From the NCBI GenBank assembly GCA_041623535.1, contig JBFJWR010000028.1, positions 1 through 15,224 of the forward strand: a stretch of DNA of 15,224 nt, read 5' to 3'. The notes under the pieces are model-generated. The model saw only the letters and a program-made list of their open reading frames with translations, was not told where the DNA came from and made no database searches. The translations under genes were made by a program, and so were the position numbers. This document shows, piece after piece, positions 8,519 to 15,224 of the stretch (positions are counted from its first letter, which is position 1; every line of letters begins with the position of its first letter). Source of the stretch: JBFJWR01 sp041623535. GTDB taxonomy: Bacteria; Pseudomonadota; Gammaproteobacteria; Pseudomonadales; JBFGWM01.

Positions 8519-9556
8519 ATGCCCGCGAACCAACGGGCGGGGGTACGCGTGAACCAGGCGCACCAGCCTTATCTTCGCAATCTCGACATTTTGCTGGTCG
8601 AGAGTTCTGACGAGGATGCCGAAACCGTGTTTCCCGACCTTGCCGGGATTGCAACGGCATTGCCGGACGTGCGACTGAACGTCGATACGGTGCGCGGACA
8701 CGAGGCCTTTTCCAGGCTACTGAGTCAAAGCCAGCCGGACGTCATTATTGTCGATTCCGGCTCCGGGCAGGATCCGGCACTGGGGTTGGTTGAGGAAATC
8801 CAGGCGCGGGCGCCGTACGCGACCATCCTGTTGCTCGCGAAAGAGGGCAGCACAGCAGCTGCCATCGAATCCATTCATCACGGTGTGCAGGACTACATCG
8901 TGCGCGGTACCGATTTTGCCCAGTCGCTGGCGCGTTCCATTCTTTGCGCGTTTGAACGCAAGCAGATGCTGAATTACAGCGGTCGCGAGATTCTGAAAGA
9001 TCCGGTGACCGGACTGATGAACCGCATCGCCTTCCTGGAGCGTCTGAACTACGCCATTCTGACCTCGCGACGCCGCAGTGAAAGGTTCTGCCTGGCCAGT
9101 TTTCTCTTCCATGATTTCGAAGGTATTGCGGCGACATTCGGGCAGGAGTCCTGCGATGCACTGCTGCGCGAGATCGGCCAGCGTTTCCTCGACCGCAGCC
9201 GTGAAACGGATGCCGTGGCACGTCTGCGACACAATCATTTTGTGGCGATCTTCGAACAGATTGGCGAGCCGGATGTGCCGGTGATCGTGGAGCGCGTACA
9301 CGAGTACCTGACCCGGCCCTTTTTGCTGTCGGTGCCGTTGACGGAGACGCCGGTGCAACTGAAGGTGGGTGCGACCGCCGGGCTGAGCCTCTATCCGGAA
9401 CATGTTGACCAGATTGACACCGAGGAAGACGCCGACCGACTGCTTTTTGCCGCAGATATCGCGCTGGAATCCGCGTTCCCGGATACCGTGCACAACATCA
9501 TCCTGTATGACTCCATGCTCTTCGAACAGGAAGTCACGCATGGTCGCGAGCACTGA
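8519..9556 (+). CDS. Receiver-GGDEF protein with degenerate active site but intact I-site motif
   Basis: A 345-residue cytosolic protein. Residues about 22-145 form a receiver-like domain with VESSDED near the start and a possible phospho-acceptor Asp79 in IIVDSG, but the usual Thr and Lys are replaced (LLLAKEG, YIVRG). A GGDEF-family domain follows, beginning DPVTGLMNR. Its signature is RHNHF (237-241), where only Phe matches GGDEF, and the metal and nucleotide positions of the LDIDHF-type strand read FLFHDF, so diguanylate cyclase activity is very unlikely. The RxxD inhibitory-site motif (Arg228-Glu-Thr-Asp231) stands exactly five residues before the signature, as in PleD, so it may bind c-di-GMP as Caulobacter PopA does. 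There is no EAL domain. The start is uncertain: TTG 8399, ATG 8450 and GTG 8549 (with a G-rich RBS) are in frame. The SRPBCC gene follows 18 bases later. Confidence 0.82.
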   Translation: MPANQRAGVRVNQAHQPYLRNLDILLVESSDEDAETVFPDLAGIATALPDVRLNVDTVRGHEAFSRLLSQSQPDVIIVDSGSGQDPALGLVEEIQARAPYATILLLAKEGSTAAAIESIHHGVQDYIVRGTDFAQSLARSILCAFERKQMLNYSGREILKDPVTGLMNRIAFLERLNYAILTSRRRSERFCLASFLFHDFEGIAATFGQESCDALLREIGQRFLDRSRETDAVARLRHNHFVAIFEQIGEPDVPVIVERVHEYLTRPFLLSVPLTETPVQLKVGATAGLSLYPEHVDQIDTEEDADRLLFAADIALESAFPDTVHNIILYDSMLFEQEVTHGREH

Positions 9557-9574
9557 ACGGGTGAGTTTTCATCC

Positions 9575-10045
9575 ATGAAGATCACCCTGCACGCCGCCGC
9601 CGAGATGCCTGCCGGAATCGAGGAGACGTTCGAGTTGGCAACCGATCCGGGTCGTTTTCCAGAATTTTTCCCGGGCAACCTGGTCATTCCCGCCGTATTG
9701 CGTGTTGAACTGCAGGGCGCGCCGCCACCTGCGCCCGGCATGTTACGACTGGTGCACAACGCAGACAAAACCTGTATCACGGAACGGGTCGAGGCCTTCG
9801 ATGTGCCATGCGAGCATCACTATCGACTGGTGGACGGTTTCGTTCCGCCAAGCAGCTGGATGATTCGTGAAGCCGAGGGACGCTGGCTGTTTCGCGAGTC
9901 CGCTTCGGGAACGCACGTGGACTGGTATTACACATTCCACCTGACCCATCCACTGGCAGCATTGCTGGCCTGGCCCCTGTTGGGGATTTTCTTTACGGCC
10001 GCGATGCGCCATTGCCTGCGATCGATGGGTCAGTCACTGGCCTGA
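9575..10045 (+). CDS. SRPBCC-fold (START/polyketide-cyclase-like) protein
   Basis: A 156-residue protein with the pattern of the SRPBCC superfamily: an N-terminal strand ending in the ETFELATDPGRFPEFFPG helix-loop, central strands including CITERVEAFD and HYRLVDGF, then THVDWYYTFHL and a C-terminal amphipathic to hydrophobic helix rich in Leu, Trp and Phe. These folds bind hydrophobic ligands in a deep pocket; the ligand cannot be predicted. The hydrophobic C-terminus (about 130-146) could touch the membrane. GGTGAG at about 9560 precedes ATG 9575 with good spacing. It lies 18 bases after the receiver-GGDEF gene, so the two are almost surely co-transcribed. No signal peptide is seen, so it is probably cytosolic. 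Confidence 0.75.
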   Translation: MKITLHAAAEMPAGIEETFELATDPGRFPEFFPGNLVIPAVLRVELQGAPPPAPGMLRLVHNADKTCITERVEAFDVPCEHHYRLVDGFVPPSSWMIREAEGRWLFRESASGTHVDWYYTFHLTHPLAALLAWPLLGIFFTAAMRHCLRSMGQSLA

Positions 10046-10224
10046 CCCGCAGCAATGGGTGCAGCTCAGACCTGCGCACCGATTTCCTGAATTTTTCATC
10101 GTTCAGACCTGTGCCCGCCCGGCACGGTGTGTTGGCCTCACCCGGTTCAGACCAGGGCAGGCGGCACAAATATGAAGCCTGCGACAGGCAGTTGCGCCAG
10201 CATGGTGCAGGCCTGCCTCCGCGT

Positions 10225-10334
10225 GTGTGCCTAAATGTCACAGTAAAACAAACACATAGATTACATGCCGGAGTTGGTTCAAAGGTTGCATGGATTGCTG
10301 TGCACTACGTGGAAGTGTGCATTTTAAAGTCACA
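10225..10334. repeat. Two copies of GTGTGC-(AT-rich)-GTCACA
   Basis: Copy 1 (10225-10242) has a 6-base spacer and copy 2 (10315-10334) an 8-base AT-rich spacer; the copies start 90 bases apart. A third GTCACA lies in the terminator stem at 10357. Each copy has partial dyad symmetry (TGTG...CACA), as in regulator sites, but the spacing does not fit the CRP consensus. Function unknown. Confidence 0.4.
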
Positions 10335-10352
10335 TCTGCCTTCTGTGGCTTG

Positions 10353-10410
10353 CGGGGTCACATCCGCCCTCCCTGATCATGATTCAACCAGGGTGTGACC
10401 CCGTTTTTTT
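10353..10410 (+). terminator. Intrinsic terminator with a perfect 10-bp outer stem
   Basis: CGGGGTCACA (10353-10362) pairs perfectly with TGTGACCCCG (10394-10403), followed by seven T (10404-10410). An inner CCCTG/CAGGG stem (10371-10375 with 10389-10393) extends the structure, leaving an 8-base bulge on the left. It would end the plus-strand transcript coming from the receiver-GGDEF/SRPBCC genes, or a small RNA started in the gap. Confidence 0.82.
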
Positions 10411-10471
10411 ATGCCACGCAAAGTGGCCGCGATGAATAACCGTTCTGCGCTTCGTATTTCCCCTCATTCGT

Positions 10472-10501
10472 TTCGGCAGGAAAAAAAAAGTGGCCTATAC
10501 T
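10472..10501 (+). promoter_or_regulatory. Possible sigma-70 promoter of the YCF48-MMPL operon
   Basis: TATACT at 10496-10501 matches the -10 consensus at five of six positions. A weak -35 (TTCGGC, 10472-10477) lies 18 bases upstream, and a run of nine A (10481-10489) sits in the spacer. It follows the terminator and precedes the YCF48-like start by about 115 bases, a sensible position. The weak -35 leaves room for an activator. Confidence 0.4.
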
Positions 10502-10616
10502 CTGCTCTTGCCACGTGCCGGTGTTGAGCCGGAGGCTGCGTGTGACAATGTTTTGCCGACAGGGCCTGGACTACTTTCCATCCGCTGCCGGGTGTATATC
10601 AAGGGGAAAAACGACA

Positions 10617-11732
10617 ATGAAATCAGACCGGTACAGTTTTGAGCGCCTCCCGGCGGGTCATCGGGCGCAGGCTCGGGGGAAGGGGCGCACGCTGCTTGGC
10701 TGCATGCTTGCCGTATCGGCTCTGGTAATGACCCTGTCCAATCCGGTCGATGCCCGTGGCATCAAGGACCAGATGGATATGAAGGTCATGAAAAGTGACC
10801 GCGCTGTCAGCGATCTGCTGCAGGACATCACCCGCGCTGGCGACAAGCTGATCGCCGTGGGTATTTATGGCCATGTGCTGATCAGTGATGACAACGGAGC
10901 CACCTGGACGCAGTCCCTGGAAGTGCCGAGCATCACCAACCTGGTGGCCATCAGTTGCCCGACCGAGACCAAGTGCTGGGCGGTAGGTCATGACCAGTTG
11001 ATCATTCACTCGCGGGATGCGGGTGCGACCTGGGAAGCGCAGTTCCAGAACGCGGACCCCAGCGATACCGACAACTGGGGCGCCAACCCGTTAATGGGTG
11101 TGCACTTCTTCAATGACGCAGAAGGCTGGGCAGTGGGTGCCTTCGGTCTCGTGTACAAAACCACCAACGGCGGCAAGTCCTGGGCGCGTGTCACGCTGCC
11201 CAACCTCGATCCGGAGCGCGAGGAATGGGATCCGCTGATTTTCGACAAGCACATCAACGCCATCATCGGTACCGAAGCCGGCGAGCTTTATGTTGCAGGT
11301 GAAGGCGGCACGGTTTACCGCTCTCCCGATCGCGGCAATTCCTGGGAAGCACTGGTGACTCCCTACACCGGTTCCTATTTCGGACTGGAAGTGACCCGCG
11401 ACGACGAGATCTTTGCGTTCGGCATGCGGGGCAACCTGTTCTCGAGCAAGGATAAGGGCAAGAACTGGGTGCGGGTTGATTCGCAGACCAAGGAATCCCT
11501 GCTCGGCTCTTACTACGACAAAAAAGACGACACGCTGCTGATTGTTGGTACGAAAGGCGTGGTCCTGTATAGCGGAGACGGCGGTGAACGCTTTGATATG
11601 CGTTTGCGGCCGAACCGGGTTGATATGCTCGGCGCCGTGGCGACCGAGGATGGCAAGATCGCCATCGTCGGCTTTGGTGGTGCAGAACTGCTGAAGTCGA
11701 ATGGCGCCGCAATCAAGAACGAGGCGCTCTGA
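10617..11732 (+). CDS. Secreted YCF48/HCF136-like beta-propeller protein
   Basis: A 371-residue exported protein. A long basic n-region is followed by the hydrophobic segment LLGCMLAVSALVMTL and a likely signal peptidase I site after VDA (before RGIKDQ), so the mature protein is periplasmic. The body has six Asp boxes (SxDxGxxW type) at residues about 90, 132, 182, 236, 277 and 319: SDDNGATW, SRDAGATW, TTNGGKSW, SPDRGNSW, SKDKGKNW, SGDGGERF. This is the YCF48/photosystem II assembly factor-like propeller, which in non-photosynthetic bacteria has no settled function. The start at ATG 10617 is supported by AGGGG at 10602 and the signal peptide; GTG 10515 would add 34 residues before it. The transporter gene follows 74 bases later, so it probably serves as that transporter's periplasmic partner (inference). 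Confidence 0.87.
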   Translation: MKSDRYSFERLPAGHRAQARGKGRTLLGCMLAVSALVMTLSNPVDARGIKDQMDMKVMKSDRAVSDLLQDITRAGDKLIAVGIYGHVLISDDNGATWTQSLEVPSITNLVAISCPTETKCWAVGHDQLIIHSRDAGATWEAQFQNADPSDTDNWGANPLMGVHFFNDAEGWAVGAFGLVYKTTNGGKSWARVTLPNLDPEREEWDPLIFDKHINAIIGTEAGELYVAGEGGTVYRSPDRGNSWEALVTPYTGSYFGLEVTRDDEIFAFGMRGNLFSSKDKGKNWVRVDSQTKESLLGSYYDKKDDTLLIVGTKGVVLYSGDGGERFDMRLRPNRVDMLGAVATEDGKIAIVGFGGAELLKSNGAAIKNEAL

Positions 11733-11806
11733 TCCGCCTGGGTCAGTGATGCGTACTGAAATTTCGAACACCCTTTTTATAAAAGAACTGGCTTGGAGTC
11801 CGAGTA

Positions 11807-14482
11807 ATGGCTGAACAACAAGTGGCACAGGAAGAACACGAAGAGCATGAGCCGCCTTTGCACTCTGATAAAGAGGGCATTATTGAGCGCATCGTCTTCA
11901 ATAACCGGGGGATCATCCTGATCATTCTCTCCCTGTTCACGGTGTTCATGATTTACCACATGGTTCAGGTGCGCCCGAACGCCAGCTTCGAGAAGATGAT
12001 TCCGCTGAAGCACCCGTACATCCAGAACATGATGTTCAACTTCCACAACCTGCCCGGTGCCAACAATGTTGATATCGCGGTGGCAGTGAAGGAAGGCGAC
12101 ATCTTCACCAAGGAGTACATGGAGGTTCTGGCCGAGATCAACGACGCCGTGTTCTACCTGCCGGAAGTGCAGCGGGGTGGCATGAAGTCACTGTGGACTG
12201 CCAACGTGCGCTGGGTGGCGGTGACAGAGGACGGTTTCCAGGGGGGCGCGGTGATCCCATCGCAACTGGATGGCTGGAGTCGTGACAACCTGGAAGACCT
12301 GCGGCAGAACATTCTGCGTTCCGGTGAAGTCGGCCGGATTGTGGCGAACAACTACAAGTCTTCCATCGTGCGCGCACCCTTGCTGCCGATTCACCCGAAG
12401 ACCGGACAGCCGATCGATTATCGTGTGGTCAACGCATCGTTGGAAGAGATCCGCGACAAGTACCAGAACGGTAATATCGAGATCAAGATCATTGGTTTTG
12501 CCAAGAAGATCGGTGACCTGATCAAGGGCGCGGCGCAGGTAGGCGTGTTCTTCCTCGGTGCCCTGTTTATTACCAGCGTACTGATGTTCCTGTACTCCCG
12601 TTGCTGGAAGAGCACAGTGGTTACGGTGAGTTGTTCGTTCCTCGCAGTGGTCTGGCAGTTGGGTCTTATCCACTGGCTTGGCTACGGCATCGATCCGTAC
12701 TCCATGCTGATTCCGTTCCTGGTGTTCGCGATCGGGATCAGTCACGGCGTGCAACTCGTGGGCGCCATGGCGATCGAGACCGTGGAGGCGAATGGCGACA
12801 AGCTGCTCGCGGCCAAGTATGCGTTCCGCGGCCTGTTTACGGCTGGCGCCGTGGCACTGGCCTCGGATGCTTTCGGTTTCACCACGCTGCTGCTGATCGA
12901 GATCCAGGTCATTCAGGAACTTGCTATCGCGGCAACGGTGGGTATCTCGGTGATCCTGTTCACCAACCTGCTGCTGTTGCCCATCCTGATGTCTTACCTT
13001 GGCGTCAGCGCGACGGCGATCAAGAAAACCGAATACGAGATACACCACCACTCCAAGTTGTGGGGCGGTCTTTCCTACCTGGTACACCCGATGGTCGTGC
13101 CGGTCAGCATGGTCATTGGTCTGCTCGGCTTTGCCGGTGGCATGTGGTACGGACAGTTCCTGAAGATCGGTGACCTGGATCCGGGTGCGCCGGAACTGTG
13201 GCCGGATTCAACCTATAACCTCGACAACGCATACATCACCGATAACTACTCGGTCAGTTCGGATGTGTTCGTGGTCATGGTCACCACGCCGGAACAGAAA
13301 TGCCTGAACTATGAAGTGGTGGAGACTGTCGATCGTCTCGAGTGGCACCTGAAGAACGTGCCCGGCGTGCAGGAAGCCGTGTCACTGGCATCCGTTTCCA
13401 AGAAAGTGGGTATTGCCAAGTCCAGTGGCAACCCGCGCTGGTTCGGTATTCCGCGCGACCAGACAACACTCTTCAATAACGTGCCGGATGAACTGCGCGA
13501 CGTGGGCCTGTTCAATGGTTCATGTGACTTTGTCCCGGTCATCTTCTACCTGAAAGACCACAAGGCGGAGACCCTGGAACGGGTCGTGGCCGCAGTGCAG
13601 GAATTCCAGGAAGAATATAATCCAAAGCCTGACGAGCAGGCCAAGATTGACCAGTGCAAGGTCGCCAAGGAAGGGGAACTGCGCAGCAAGTTCGAGGCAG
13701 AACAGGCTGAAAAGGAAGCCGGATTCCGCAAGCAGATCGAGGAAGCCAGGGTTAACGAGGGGCTTTCTCCGGAAGACAAGGAACGCATCATCTCCGGTGC
13801 CGAACTGAACCTGCGGGATGCGCCGAAACAGATGGAATACGATCTGTTCCGTGCGGTTTACAACGAGTGCGACACGACCCGTCTGCTGCTGGCTGCGGCA
13901 AACGCCGGCGTGGAAGCTGCCACCAATATGGAAATCGCGGTGGCGCAGAACCAGATGCTGATCCTGGTGTACAGCGTTGTATCCTTCATGGTGCTGCTGA
14001 CGTTCCGCTCTCTCGCGGCGGTGATTTCCATCATCGTGCCTTTGTACCTGACCTCGATTCTGTGTAATGCCCTGATGGTGTTCCTCGGAATGGGCGTCAA
14101 GGTGGCGACGCTGCCGGTAATCGCGGTTGGTGTGGGTATCGGTGTCGATTACGGCATTTACATCTACACCCGTCTGAAGGAGTTCCTGGAGATGGGAATG
14201 TCCATGCAGGAGGCCTACTACAACACGCTGAAGACCACCGGTAAGGCGGTAATCTTCACCGCGGTCACCCTGGCGATTGGCGTGGGCACCTGGGTCGGTT
14301 CGCCGATCAAGTTCCAGGCCGACATGGGTATCCTGCTCACCTTCATGTTCGTCTGGAACATGGTGGGTGCTCTCACACTGTTGCCGGCTTTTGCCAAGCT
14401 TCTCCTGAACCCGGAGAAAATGGCCAAGCAGGAAAAAGTGGCGCAGGCGCAGGCGGTGGGCGTCACCAAGAACGATTGGTAA
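11807..14482 (+). CDS. MMPL-family RND transporter, 12 transmembrane segments
   Basis: An 891-residue inner-membrane exporter of the RND superfamily, MMPL/COG1033 type, with the usual 1+5+1+5 TM layout: TM1 at 35-53, TM2-6 about 245-400, TM7 about 428-448, TM8-12 about 716-865. Large periplasmic domains follow TM1 and TM7. TM10 carries the proton-relay motif GIGVDYGIY (Asp781-Tyr782). The matching TM4 place reads AIGISHGVQ (Ser312-His313), so the two halves are not equivalent. The second periplasmic domain has a charged, helix-forming insert at about 605-680 bracketed by Cys617 and Cys688. The N-terminus is His/Glu-rich. Relatives export lipids or other hydrophobic molecules; the substrate here is unknown. 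GGAG at 11795 sets the start. It is co-transcribed with the YCF48-like gene and ends at a terminator. Confidence 0.9.
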   Translation: MAEQQVAQEEHEEHEPPLHSDKEGIIERIVFNNRGIILIILSLFTVFMIYHMVQVRPNASFEKMIPLKHPYIQNMMFNFHNLPGANNVDIAVAVKEGDIFTKEYMEVLAEINDAVFYLPEVQRGGMKSLWTANVRWVAVTEDGFQGGAVIPSQLDGWSRDNLEDLRQNILRSGEVGRIVANNYKSSIVRAPLLPIHPKTGQPIDYRVVNASLEEIRDKYQNGNIEIKIIGFAKKIGDLIKGAAQVGVFFLGALFITSVLMFLYSRCWKSTVVTVSCSFLAVVWQLGLIHWLGYGIDPYSMLIPFLVFAIGISHGVQLVGAMAIETVEANGDKLLAAKYAFRGLFTAGAVALASDAFGFTTLLLIEIQVIQELAIAATVGISVILFTNLLLLPILMSYLGVSATAIKKTEYEIHHHSKLWGGLSYLVHPMVVPVSMVIGLLGFAGGMWYGQFLKIGDLDPGAPELWPDSTYNLDNAYITDNYSVSSDVFVVMVTTPEQKCLNYEVVETVDRLEWHLKNVPGVQEAVSLASVSKKVGIAKSSGNPRWFGIPRDQTTLFNNVPDELRDVGLFNGSCDFVPVIFYLKDHKAETLERVVAAVQEFQEEYNPKPDEQAKIDQCKVAKEGELRSKFEAEQAEKEAGFRKQIEEARVNEGLSPEDKERIISGAELNLRDAPKQMEYDLFRAVYNECDTTRLLLAAANAGVEAATNMEIAVAQNQMLILVYSVVSFMVLLTFRSLAAVISIIVPLYLTSILCNALMVFLGMGVKVATLPVIAVGVGIGVDYGIYIYTRLKEFLEMGMSMQEAYYNTLKTTGKAVIFTAVTLAIGVGTWVGSPIKFQADMGILLTFMFVWNMVGALTLLPAFAKLLLNPEKMAKQEKVAQAQAVGVTKNDW

Positions 14483-14499
14483 CCCTCGCCATAGAGACC

Positions 14500-14532
14500 A
14501 AAAAAGGGGCCGCTGATGCGGCCCCTTTTTTT
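14500..14532. terminator. Bidirectional intrinsic terminator between the transporter and SDR genes
   Basis: GGGGCCGC (14506-14513), loop TGAT and GCGGCCCC (14518-14525) form a perfect 8-bp GC stem with seven T after it and six A before it. It can stop transcription from both sides: the transporter operon on plus and the SDR gene on minus, which converge here. Confidence 0.93.
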
Positions 14533-14582
14533 ATGCGTTAATCGTGAACAGACAAGAATCTATCAGCATGAGCCTTTTTCAG

Positions 14583-15224
14583 CTACAGGCCGTTTCCGGC
14601 CAGCAGGCCGCCGTCCACGACGAACGTTGAGCCCGTGGTGTAGCTGCTGGCATCTGATGCCAGGTAGAGCACCATGCCTGCCATCTCTTCTGGCTGTGCC
14701 ACGCGACCCAGTGGAATGCGAGGCAGTATCTGCTTGAGCAGGGACTCGTCCTGGGTCAATGCGGCGGCCAGCTTGGTTTCCGTGGCGCCAGGGCACAGGG
14801 CGTTGACGCGGATGCCGTACTCGCCACATTCGAGGGCAAATGACTGGGTCATGTTGATGACCGCACCCTTGGTGATGTTGTAGATGCCGGTGTATTTTCC
14901 GGGTCGGATGCCATTGACCGAGGCCGTGTTGATGATGGAGCCCCCACCGTGTTCACGCATGATCTTCGCCGCTTCAATGGAGGCAAAAAAATAGCCGCGC
15001 ATGTTGACCTCGATGGTCTTGTTAAAGACTGCCAGGTCGGTATCGAGGATATGACCGAAGTAGGGATTCGTCGCCCCGTTGTTTACCAGTACATCGAGCC
15101 TGGCGAAGTCGCTACGCACGCGGGCAAACAGTTCGGTGATCTGGTCCATATCACCTACATGACAGGCGATTGCGGTGGCCTGGCCACCGTCTGCCCGGAT
15201 GCGGGCAGCGACTTCCTCGCAGGC
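14583..15224 (-). CDS. Classical short-chain dehydrogenase/reductase (SDR), partial (5' end outside window)
   Basis: The C-terminal 213 residues of a classical SDR oxidoreductase; the N-terminal glycine-rich NAD(P)-binding loop lies past the right edge, so cofactor preference cannot be read. Numbered from the first visible residue: LVNNGATN at 46-53, tetrad Asn74 (in EVNMRGYF), Ser102 (INTASVNG), and Tyr115-x3-Lys119 (YNITK). CPGATET and the C-terminal VVDGG motif also fit the family. All visible catalytic residues are present, so the enzyme should be active on an alcohol or ketone; the substrate is not predictable. It ends at TAG 14583-14585 and converges on the transporter operon, so it is a separate unit. 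An internal ATG at 15149 is not the true start because homology continues upstream. Confidence 0.92.
   Translation of the reverse strand, partial: ACEEVAARIRADGGQATAIACHVGDMDQITELFARVRSDFARLDVLVNNGATNPYFGHILDTDLAVFNKTIEVNMRGYFFASIEAAKIMREHGGGSIINTASVNGIRPGKYTGIYNITKGAVINMTQSFALECGEYGIRVNALCPGATETKLAAALTQDESLLKQILPRIPLGRVAQPEEMAGMVLYLASDASSYTTGSTFVVDGGLLAGNGL

Larger units (their letters stand above)
10046..10616. other. Long non-coding region between the SRPBCC and YCF48-like genes
   Basis: No convincing gene is present; the open frames here have no protein-like composition. The region holds a perfect palindrome GCAGGCCTGC (10207-10216), two copies of a GTGTGC...GTCACA motif (10225-10242 and 10315-10334), an intrinsic terminator (10353-10410), a likely promoter near 10472-10501 and a long leader for the YCF48-like gene. 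The section 10225-10350 is more AT-rich than the flanking coding DNA. It could be the 3' end of the upstream transcript or an independent small RNA ending at the terminator. Confidence 0.55.

Noticed and set aside
8519..9556. Active diguanylate cyclase
   Set aside because: The GGDEF signature reads RHNHF and metal-binding aspartates are missing, so catalysis is not credible.
10225..10242. Possible CRP/Vfr binding site (TGTG...TCACA)
   Set aside because: The half-sites are separated by the wrong distance for the TGTGA-N6-TCACA consensus and the first half-site is imperfect.
10012..10398. A 128-codon plus-strand open frame overlapping the end of the SRPBCC gene
   Set aside because: No good RBS, no protein-like composition, and it runs into the terminator stem-loop.
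11774..11786. TATAAA as a promoter for the transporter gene alone
   Set aside because: No acceptable -35 lies 16-18 bases upstream, and the gap is short enough for co-transcription with the YCF48-like gene.
12188..13087. Minus-strand open frame of 299 codons opposite the transporter
   Set aside because: Antisense to TM segments of the MMPL protein; Gln/His/Arg-rich composition typical of a reversed hydrophobic frame.

Overview
The window reads as chromosome of a free-living, probably marine or biofilm-forming gammaproteobacterium. The basis is a GC-rich coding style, a LapA-type adhesin with a LapG cleavage site, the AddB-like/AddA-like repair pair typical of beta- and gammaproteobacteria, and an MMPL-family RND transporter paired with a YCF48-like protein. 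No genus can be named from the sequence alone. No rRNA, tRNA, CRISPR array, insertion sequence or phage gene was seen.

Layout. (1) 1-1840, minus strand: the N-terminal 613 residues of a giant repeat adhesin that runs off the left edge. It has two tandem retention-module-like domains, a TAAG site for LapG, an acidic linker and VCBS/cadherin-like repeats. (2) 1841-2210: a divergent regulatory region with three short palindromes, one close to a LexA box. (3) 2211-8301, plus strand: two overlapping genes for an AddB-like Fe-S nuclease and an AddA/RecB-like UvrD helicase-nuclease, which act in double-strand-break end processing. (4) 8519-10045: a receiver-GGDEF protein with its active site destroyed but its c-di-GMP inhibitory-site motif kept, followed closely by a small SRPBCC-fold protein. 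(5) 10046-10616: a 571-base non-coding stretch with a repeated GTGTGC/GTCACA motif, a strong intrinsic terminator and a likely promoter. (6) 10617-14482: a secreted YCF48/HCF136-like beta-propeller with six Asp boxes and a 12-TM MMPL/RND transporter, forming an operon closed by a bidirectional terminator. (7) 14583-15224, minus strand: the C-terminal part of a classical short-chain dehydrogenase entering from the right edge.

How the parts may work together. The adhesin would be held in the outer membrane or released by LapG according to c-di-GMP level sensed by LapD; lap partner genes are not in the window. The degenerate GGDEF protein could be a c-di-GMP receptor rather than a synthase, giving a second, unproven c-di-GMP link. 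The YCF48-like protein and the transporter probably act together at the periplasmic face of the inner membrane, perhaps moving a lipid or hydrophobic substrate. The strongest leads for something little described are the doubled retention module, the I-site-only receiver-GGDEF protein, and the cysteine-bracketed helical insert in the transporter next to its propeller partner.
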